DNA from: Gremmenia infestans
Lineage: Eukaryota; Ascomycota; Leotiomycetes; Helotiales; Hamatocanthoscyphaceae
Direction of reading: 5' to 3'
Assembly (NCBI GenBank): GCA_032629725.1
Contig: JAFEVB010000004.1
Span: forward strand, 558,001-622,000
Length of the DNA: 64,000 nt
Shown: piece by piece, positions 56,416 to 64,000 of the stretch
Position numbering within the stretch: the first letter of the stretch is position 1
Layout: every line of letters begins with the position of its first letter
The notes under the pieces: generated by a model
Database searches by the model: none
What the model saw: the letters and a program-made list of their open reading frames with translations, nothing else
Told to the model about the DNA's origin: nothing
Program-made: the position numbers and the translations under genes

Positions 56416-58274
56416 ATGGATGTTATGTTTTTCATTTCCAATTCTACTGTCTTGGTTCTCTCCGGCCTTTTCCTGACAACTACGGCGGTAGTATATGTCT
56501 ACCTCCGCTTCTTTTACGTTGACATACCAAAAATTGACGGGATTCCCGAAATTCCAGGCGGCGAAATTCTCGCAGGCCATCTCTATAAATTGGGGAACGA
56601 CCATGCCACCACTGCGGAAGCGTGGGCATCCAAATATGGATGGCCAGTTTTCCAGCTTAGAATGGGACAACGACGTGCGATCATGTTGAATTCATTTGAA
56701 GCCGCTCGTGACTGGATGGTAAAGAACCAGGCTGCCACCTTAGATCGACCATGGTTTCACACATTCCATGGGGTCATTTCAGCCACTTCAGGTATGTGAT
56801 AGCAATACCAAGGTTGCCATGCAAACTAATAAGCGTACATTATAGCCGCGACAATTGGGACAAGCCCCTGGGATGAGAGAACCAAAAAACAGAGACGCGT
56901 TGTAGGTTCGTTTACAACCGGACCCTCAATCCAAAAGCTGCGGAAGGTGTTGCATATGGAGACTTGTGCGGTAATTTCGTCGCTATATTACGACAGCCAA
57001 AAGGGAAGAACCGACATTATGCCTCACATTTACCAGGAGCGGCTCGCTCTGAATCTCATGATGATGTTTTGCTACGGGACCCGATTTTCTTCAGTTGAAG
57101 ACCCCCTGCTTCTACAGATCTTGAAAGACGGTAGTACCATTGCGAGGTATGATTCCCAGACAGAGCATGTACGTACTGGAAGCCAGCGATCCTCATGCTT
57201 TACAGTTTTCGGTCAACGAGCTCCAATGCTCAAGATTTCATTCCCCACCTAAGATATCTTGGTGAAAATAAGCGGACGGCAACAGCCAAAGAGGTCCGTG
57301 GCCGACGGGACCAATGGCTGGCGAAAATGTTAGACAACGTTCGTGACAATCTCAATCTGCGCACTGGACCTAAGAAGAGCGTGGCCGAAATGTTATTAGT
57401 AGACAGCAGCAAAGATGATCTCACAGAGCGTATGTGCCCCTAGTTCAACATTTCCTCGTTATAAGTACACTAACCTCCAAAGTCGACGTTAAAACCATTC
57501 TCGGGGGCCTCATGTCGGGTGGATTTGAAACTATCTACTCCACTGCCATCATTACCATTGGTATGTTGTCGACGTTACAGGGACAGTCAATGCAACAAGA
57601 GGCATATGAAGATATCATGAAAGTCTACGATACGCCCACAGATGCTTTCAATCTCTGCTTGACGGAGGAGAAGAGCCCTTATGTGATGGGCCTGGTGAAA
57701 GAAGCATTGAGGTTCTTCCCGCCGCTGAAACTTCTTCCAGCACGACAGACTTATACAGAATTTGTCTACCAAGGAGCTACTATCCCAAAGGGTGTCCTAG
57801 TTTACATGAACACCCAGGCAATAAATCGGGGTAGGAATTGCTTTCATATTCTGATTAAGGATGTTCTTGTTGGCTGACTAGAATCTAGACAAAAATACAT
57901 ATGGCCCCGATGCCGACCAGTTCCGCCCAAGCCGTTGGGCAGAGAAAGATCATGGTATTCCGCCGCCGTATCATTTCGCCTTTGGGGCTGGTGGTCGAAT
58001 GTGCACTGCTGTCAACTTCTCTAATCGGGTGCTTTATGCACTATTTCTCCGCTTGATTATATCCTTCAAAATGACCGAGAGTAAACTATCGCCTCCAAAC
58101 ACAGATTATATTAATTATAAACGTGATTCAACCGAGTCAACTTCCATCGCCTCCGAGTTTAAAGTAAACTTTATGCCAAGGGATACGGCGGTTCTGGAGC
58201 AGTGCTTAGAGCAAGCGCAGGATGAATTGACCGACTTACTACCTGGAGTTGTGGCAGAGCCTCTTATACGATAA
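56416..58274 (+). CDS. Cytochrome P450, CYP504/phenylacetate-hydroxylase-like
   Basis: Five exons, 56416..56791, 56846..57146, 57206..57429, 57483..57830 and 57889..58274, encode 544 residues. An N-terminal membrane helix is followed by IPEIPGGEILAGHLYKLG and TIGTSPWDERTKKQRR, a segment highly typical of phenylacetate 2-hydroxylase (phacA) relatives. The I-helix is GGLMSGGFETIYST, the ExxR is KEALRFFP, and the haem loop is FAFGAGGRMC with Cys455. RPSRW stands in for PERW. ER membrane, needs CPR for electrons. The gene could hydroxylate an aromatic acid or amide; the exact substrate is inference. Introns are 53-59 nt. Confidence 0.9.
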
Positions 58275-59150
58275 AGTTTTGGTGGCAGGTGCCTATGGTG
58301 CACTTAGCACACTGCATTGTACATAAATCACATAAATTCTACATTCCAAAGGAAATCATTACGATTAAGTGATATTCGGGAGTCGTGAGTATAATGTAAG
58401 ATGCGAATTCTAGGGATGTAATCTTGGTTTTTAAATCAGCCAAACCCCACCTCCGTAACCAAGTCAAGTGTCCGCTGAACATGTGAAATTGTACTCTAAG
58501 GCACGTATGCACGTCATTTGATATCTTAGGTCAGTAGCTAGCAATTCAAATCTTTTTACAATTGTAGTCACATAAAGATGTGTTCCGGTTCATTCGTGAA
58601 TATAAGCGATTCATGAATAACCTAGTTCATTCATGAATCTTAGTACAAATTCACGTATACCCTAGTTCACTCGTGAATCTAGTTCATTCATGAATCTTAG
58701 AGTCGACTTTGCAGGCGATCCCACATAAAAAAACTCTTTTCCCCTTATAATTATTCACAACACCACCACTAAAAATACCACTTTTTCTACCTACCATATC
58801 AGATATCCCCTCTATAGCTATAATACTAGTTTAGTTGGAAGGCAAAGAAAGAGCAAGAGAGCTAGAGCTAATACTGCTGGCGATAATATAGAGTAGTATA
58901 ATATATCCTTGTTTTAAATGATTTACAATTTATAAATAAACTAGGGTACTCGTGAATCCAACTAATATTCACGTATAAACCAGTTCATTCATGAATGAAC
59001 TAGTTTATTCGTGAATCCAGTTCATTCGTGAATCTTAGCGTGGATTCACGAATAAACTAGCTAGATTCATAAATAAACTAGGAGATTCATGAATCTGGCA
59101 GATTCACGAATGAACCGGAACAGATGAAGCTATCGAAGTTTTGCTTAAAT
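58275..59150. other. Intergenic, mainly a foldback element
   Basis: Between the convergent P450 and amidohydrolase genes. Apart from the element at 58581-59122, about 300 bases of P450 3' sequence carry no feature. Confidence 0.55.
58581..59122. mobile_element. Foldback/MITE-type element with 21-bp perfect inverted ends
   Basis: TGTTCCGGTTCATTCGTGAA at 58581 returns as its reverse complement at 59102-59122 (21 perfect bases). GATG flanks the element on both sides (58577-58580 and 59123-59126), a likely target-site duplication. Inside, each arm (about 58581-58700 and 58945-59122) is packed with variants of TTCATTCRTGAAT, itself nearly palindromic, in changing orientation. The central part is AT-rich without an ORF. 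It is therefore non-autonomous. Confidence 0.85.
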
Positions 59151-60559
59151 CTAGACCATGCCACGCTGCTCTCCACCCACTTTCCAGACCTTGGCATCTT
59201 TCATCACAAAGTTGACTGATCTCAAAGCGTCAGGACTGTGCATTGGGTCCTTGTCCAAAGCAATAATGTCTGCTTGCAAATCCTCTGCAAACCAGCCAAA
59301 TTGCCTTCCACAGAGATCGCCTCCACAAGCCTCCCAGCCGCCCACGGTACATGATTCAAGAACATCAGCAATAGGTATGCCAGCCTTGATCATCAACTCT
59401 AGCTCTCTCACATTTTCACCATGGGGAAATGTGCCTGTATCTCCACCACATGCAATTCGAACCCCGAGTTCATGGGCTCGTTTGACTTGACGCAAAATGT
59501 CGTCGAAGCGGTGGGAATGCAGCTTCTCAGCAATCGAGAGTGTTGGCACCAGAATGATAGATTTCTCTGCCATTCGCTTCATCATCTCATCCGTGAGGAA
59601 ATAAGCATGTTCAAGCGTATTGACACCCGCATCGATTGCCGCCAACGCTCCTTCGCGTGTGCAACAATGCGCAGACACTGGGCAGCGTGCCATCGCAGCC
59701 TCTGAAACTATAGTGTTCATCTCCTCTTGAGAAAAGACCATATAATCAGGATTAGGTTCTTTGGGGGGATGAAGCACACTTGGAATGTAAGGGTGTTGTT
59801 GCTCAGGTGGAGACCTCATAATTCTGCGCCTATAATCTGCAAAGAACTTGATAATGTCTGCTCCCGCAGCAACACGACGTCGAACTGCCTGACGACACTG
59901 CTCCACGCCATCAACAGCATCAGCACCGGCTGGTAAGCAGTGGCCACCGCCACTATTCTCTGTGCGACACTCGTAAGAACCGGTGCTAGAAATCACCTTT
60001 GTCGCAACGAACAGGCGGGGACCAGGAGTTAAGCCCCGAGCGATAGCATCTCGCAAATTGGCATCACATTCTTGCATGCCTTCTGAACCCAAGTCCCTGA
60101 ATAACAGAAATTAGTCAGAATAGATAGGGAAAAGGGGAGGGATACTATAAATAAGTACCTATAGGTTGTGTAGCCTGCAAGAAGCGCCGTACGGCAGTGA
60201 TTGACCCCACGAACGGTTCTTTCTGTCATGCTTTCGTCTCTCTTCTGCTGGAGAGCGCCTCTCTCACTGTGAATTCAGATCAGATCAGAAACAACATCAA
60301 CGAAGCAATTAGAGACTCACTCGTAAGAATGCAGGAAAACATGCGTGTGTGCGTCAACCAGTCCAGGCAATATATACTTTCCGCGCAAGTCGATATCTCC
60401 CTCCTTTATAATCTCCGAGAAAGGTTGTCGCTCGTCATCGCGCTCGAAAACCCGAGTAATCAGGCCAGTTGCAGAATCAACGGTAATTGAAACATTTTGG
60501 CGGACCTCCTTAACCTTGGGATCGAATAGCCATGATGTGTGCAAGGTGTATTTGGTCAT
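59151..60559 (-). CDS. Metal-dependent amidohydrolase (imidazolonepropionase/prolidase-like)
   Basis: Three exons, 60559..60321, 60266..60159 and 60096..59151, encode 430 residues. The metal-binding HxH is in LPGLVDAHTHVF (His71, His73). Further on come AALL-type CRTALLAGYTTYR, DLGSEGM, GADIIKFFADY (the candidate carbamylated lysine), SAHCCTREGALAAIDAGVNTL with EHAYF, and the final Asp in ACGGDTGTF. The order matches the amidohydrolase subgroup that includes Xaa-Pro dipeptidase- and ochratoxin-amidase-like enzymes. It hydrolyses an amide or lactam; substrate not readable. No signal peptide, so cytosolic. Start codons of this gene and the MFS carrier face away across 696 bases. Confidence 0.9.
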
Positions 60560-61255
60560 AATGGCCGTTGATTCTTATGTTGCACGAATAGGGGCTTTTT
60601 GATTTGCTGCGCAGCTGGTGCCGGCCAATTGATTAGATAAATTCGCTGAAACCCCAGTCATATAATCAAGAAAAGCGAAACTGAGTGAGCCTTGATGATT
60701 TACTCCGAGAAACGTGAATAACAATCCAATAATGGCTAAAATTCCAATCTCGCTTTTAATCGTCCGGTGTGAATTTCTCCATTAAAGATAGTGTAACAAC
60801 GCGCATCAACAGATAGTGGCCAGTAGAGTAGGTAATCAAAGCCCCAAGCACCGCTGATACGCAGTTTGAAATGGAGAAGGTGGGAGGTGAATATCTATAC
60901 TCCATTCTTGACGGGAAAAGTCCGGGCCTAGAACGGAAATACCACATTAGGCTGCGGGGTAGCTGGCTTCCTGATAATCAGGTTCGGCGCAAAGCGACGA
61001 TATTGTCGATTGTATCGGGTAAGTCCTGACAGGAGGTATTCGCAAAGCTGCAAATCTGCGGTTATCTATCCGCGTTTGATACTCATCGACTTGATCTTGT
61101 ATATGCCATTGAGAAAACCAAGATTATAAAGGATATCTATGTAGCTATGTAAATCACCTAGAGTTAGGTCTTGTAATCCTCTTTCAACCCTTGCAGAGTC
61201 GATATTTGTATATCTGCGCATCTGTCCACTCTAAAATAGTAAAGATTTATTTACA
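60560..61255. promoter_or_regulatory. Divergent promoter between amidohydrolase and MFS transporter
   Basis: 696 bases between opposed starts. A short ORF at 60756-60947 shows no family feature. Likely shared regulatory region. Confidence 0.45.
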
Positions 61256-62970
61256 ATGGGCGAAGGAAGTATCTCCTCCGAGATGAATGCTGCATCGACA
61301 CCAGATCTTAAGGTTGCTATAAAGGGGCAGAGAGATGCGGCTCTAGCCTTCCTTGAGACGTCTGAGATCGTGACTTATACAAGAGAAGAGGAAAAGGCGG
61401 TTGTACGCAAGATTGATTGGGTGTTGATGCCACTTGTATGCCACACCTGTCCTCTCTGCTATAATCTTGATTGTTTCTGTCTTACTCATCTATATCTGCT
61501 TTTCGTATACTTACAAGTATTTTGGGCAGATGACCATCTCGTATACGATTCAGTATATGGATAAGAGTGTAATGGCTCAGGCGGCTGTCTATGATCTGAT
61601 CAAAAACCTCGGGCTAAAGGGTCAAGAATACTCTTGGTGCTCGTAAAGTCTCTCAAGCCCTGATATCTAGTCTTCAACTAATTTGAAATGCTCAAGGTCC
61701 ATTTTCTACTTTGGATATCTCGCCTTCCAACCCTTTGCAGCCCGCTTGCTCAACTACTTTCCCCTGGGCCGCTTCGTGGGAATCACTTCGATCATCTGGG
61801 GAGTCATCCTATTCTGCACTGCTGGGGCTATGGACTTCAAAGGCATGATGGCAGTGCGTTTCTTCTTAGGCTTAGCCGAGGCTGGTGTGTCTCCAGCATA
61901 TGTCCTCATTACAGGCACATGGTATAAGAAGGACGAAATTCCACTGCGCATCACCACATGGTATTGTGGTAACGGCTTTGCAATCATCCTTCAGTCTTTC
62001 ATTGCGTACGGAATAGGACACATCCACACTGGGATCGCTGTTTGGAGGTGGTTCTTCATCATATTTGGTATCGTTGGTCTGGTGTGGGGTTTTGTATTGT
62101 GGTTTTTCATGCCAGATAGTCCGTTGACTGCCAAATTCCTCAACGACAGGGAAAGATCCATTGCGATCGAAAGGCTTCGCGACAACCGGACTGGTATTGA
62201 AAACACAACCTTCAAGAAGGAACAACTCGTTGAGGCTTTGACTGATGTCAAAGTCTGGTACGGGTTCTTCTACAGTATCGCATGTGTTGTCCCCGCCACG
62301 GCGGTAGCTAACTTCGGCGGCCTTATCATCAAAGGTAAAATTCTTTCAGCGGATGTGAAGAAACTTGAGTTAACATGTTTCTCCAGGATTCGGCTTCAAC
62401 AGCTTTGAGACCTCTCTGCTTAACACTCCGCTGGGGGTAACGCAGTGCATGGGCCTTGTGACTGCTGGATTCGTGACGCTTTACTTTCCGAACACGCGCT
62501 GCCTGATGCAGTTCCTTTGCAACGTCCCTGCTGTCATCGGATCGGTTCTCGTGTACACGCTTCCCACTCACAATCGTACTGGGCGGCTCATAGCCTTCTA
62601 CTGCACAAACTTCACCAACGCTTCGCTGCCTATGATGTTCGCTCTCACCACCACCAATATCGCCGGCCAGACCAAGAGATCTGTTTCTACAGCCCTTCTT
62701 TTTGTCGGATATTCTACAGCCTTCATCATCGGTCCCCAGTTCTTCCGCGCCAGTGAGGCACCAAAATACGGTACGGGGTTCAAGACCATGATTATTATGT
62801 TTTCTATCGCCGCTCTCGCTCCCGGTCTCTACTTCTTTTATGCTACCTGGTTGAATCGGCGCAAGCAGAAGAGTCTTGAGGAAACTGGCGATGATAATGG
62901 TCCTATGGCGAATGAGGAATTTTTCGATCTCACAGACAAACAGCAGCCCCGTTTCGTATACGTGATGTAA
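61256..62970 (+). CDS. MFS transporter, Dal5/anion:cation symporter type
   Basis: Four exons, 61256..61435, 61518..61642, 61697..62334 and 62387..62970, encode 508 residues with about 12 hydrophobic helices. The cytosolic N-terminus leads into KIDWVLMPL, YMDKSVMAQAAVYDL and LKGQEYSWCSSIFYFGYLAF, the hallmark of allantoate-permease-like carriers. Helices 4-5 show RFFLGLAEAGVSPAYVLIT and WYKKDEIPLRITTWYC. A cytosolic loop with ERSIAIERLRDN separates the halves. Plasma membrane importer of small organic anions, ureides or peptides by family. Placed head-to-head with the amidohydrolase, it probably imports that enzyme's substrate. Confidence 0.92.
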
Positions 62971-63370
62971 ATCGATTGTGGCGATGAAATGAGACTTGCA
63001 TCTCGGGCCATGGTACATATGGTAGGCTATCCAGGGAACCACTGGAATATGATGGATCCTAGTAGTCATTTCGCTGCCTTATCATGCCTTCGATGTTTTC
63101 TGCTTCTTATTTTATTAGTTATACTTCAATACAAGAGTTGCATTATAATACCTCTATCCTTGCGTCTTCCAATGCCACCGCCCCTTATCACATCGTAAAT
63201 AGATCGCAAATCCTAACTAACAAATGGAGCCGGAATTCATAATTTGTGATTGTAGTTTCGCATCAGAGAGTTCCTGTCATAAAAATAAGACTCTGTGTTG
63301 TGACCGTAAATATGAAACCAGCAAGCTTCATCACAATACGGACTTCTTGTTCGTTAAAGGGTTTACCTTT
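62971..63370. other. Short intergenic region between convergent genes
   Basis: 400 bases with no feature recognised. Confidence 0.4.
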
Positions 63371-64000
63371 CTAAAGGAGCTCAGCCGGCACAATTTCCCA
63401 CTCAGCAGCCCACTGGAGGAGCACCGTATCATCACCAGGCGCGTTATCAAAGAATAAATCATTCTCGAAACCATAGTCGTAGTGAGTCTGTGGGGCATGA
63501 TCCCAAGTGAGAGACGGCTCAGAGAAGAGTAGACCATGAATCTCTTCCGTAATCGAAGTGTCGTCGTAAATTGAAAGACTTTCTGCTGCTGTGAAAGCAC
63601 ACGAGACTTTTTGAAGCAGTGGAGTCAGACTCTGGGCACATAACGTAGCTTCGTTCCATCGTTGTCCAATTCTGGTAAGCAGCTGCAGGCACTGTGGGAT
63701 GGAGGTCTCGAGCAGTTGAACAGCTAGGTCTCTTAACGGCTGGTAGGCACGAGATGACCAGCTTGCCTCCAGCGCAATGACGGCAGTCTCGAACAGGATA
63801 TGAACACCATGCCAGGGGTAGAACAGTCTTCGTCGGCGGTCCTGGCCGAGATAGTCTTCGATCAATTCCATACATGATTCCAACACGATGCGTCGATCCT
63901 CAAAATCTCTCGTCCGCAAACGTGGGGTTGGTCGATGAATCCGTGCTCTAAGGTGATAGAATTGCACATGTTTGAACTCAAGCATGTTATACTCCGTATA
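63371..64000 (-). CDS. C-terminal part of a fungal-specific transcription factor, truncated by window end
   Basis: An open frame of 204 codons reads to 63371 from the window's right edge. Features: FYHLRARIHRPTPRLRTRDF, repeated in such regulators as the arginine/proline segment after the middle homology region; then ESCMELIEDYLGQ and LFYPWHGVHILFETAVIALE, followed by a acidic Asp/Phe-rich tail (ENDLFFDNAPGDD) that could activate transcription. The zinc cluster would lie beyond 64000. The Met at 63985 is internal and not the likely start. It closes the gene group on the right and could be its regulator. Confidence 0.75.
   Translation of the reverse strand, partial: YTEYNMLEFKHVQFYHLRARIHRPTPRLRTRDFEDRRIVLESCMELIEDYLGQDRRRRLFYPWHGVHILFETAVIALEASWSSRAYQPLRDLAVQLLETSIPQCLQLLTRIGQRWNEATLCAQSLTPLLQKVSCAFTAAESLSIYDDTSITEEIHGLLFSEPSLTWDHAPQTHYDYGFENDLFFDNAPGDDTVLLQWAAEWEIVPAELL

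Noticed and set aside
62329..63069. 246-codon minus-strand ORF
   Set aside because: Antisense to the last exon of the MFS carrier, no family features.

Overview
The window comes from a filamentous ascomycete (Pezizomycotina). Genes carry many short introns (about 44 to 88 nt, GT..AG). The fungal-specific families present include Zn2Cys6 regulators, STAND/NACHT-ankyrin proteins, a DUF3433 membrane protein, an AA11-like LPMO and a Dal5-type MFS carrier. Protein similarity suggests Leotiomycetes or a close class, but the sequence alone does not prove that. All exon models below were built by hand from reading frame, splice consensus and family motifs; the phases were checked to add up.

Region 1 (1-19 kb) is mostly housekeeping: kynureninase (cut by the window start), a VIT1/CCC1-type transporter, a GNAT acetyltransferase, a C2H2 zinc-finger protein, acetoacetyl-CoA synthetase, a small membrane protein, the APC/C subunit Cdc16, the splicing factor Yju2 (divergent from CDC16) and a METTL7-like methyltransferase. 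Among them lie two gene relics, an internally deleted PTR2-type peptide transporter and a cytochrome P450 5' fragment, plus a small inverted-repeat element.

Region 2 (19-37 kb) holds a NACHT-ankyrin STAND gene with two apparent single-base deletions, a 1259-residue DUF3433 protein, Yih1/IMPACT, a Baeyer-Villiger-type flavin monooxygenase, an AA11-like secreted protein and an AIG2/gamma-glutamylcyclotransferase-fold protein whose second exon is only 8 nt.

Region 3 (37-50 kb) has a repeat-bearing gene desert, a Zn2Cys6 regulator tail-to-tail with a nitrilase, and a second, very large NACHT-ankyrin gene (about 2,140 codons) whose only visible defect is one in-frame TAG.

Region 4 (50.9-64 kb) looks like a small-molecule gene cluster without a PKS, NRPS or terpene core. 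It contains a Zn2Cys6 regulator, a C45 (penicillin acyltransferase-like) enzyme, an SDR divergent from a CYP504/phenylacetate-hydroxylase-like P450, an amidohydrolase divergent from a Dal5-type MFS carrier, and the C-terminal part of a second regulator running off the window. A 542-bp foldback element with perfect 21-bp inverted ends sits inside it. The likely logic is regulated uptake, hydrolysis and oxidation of an amide-type substrate, which is inference only.
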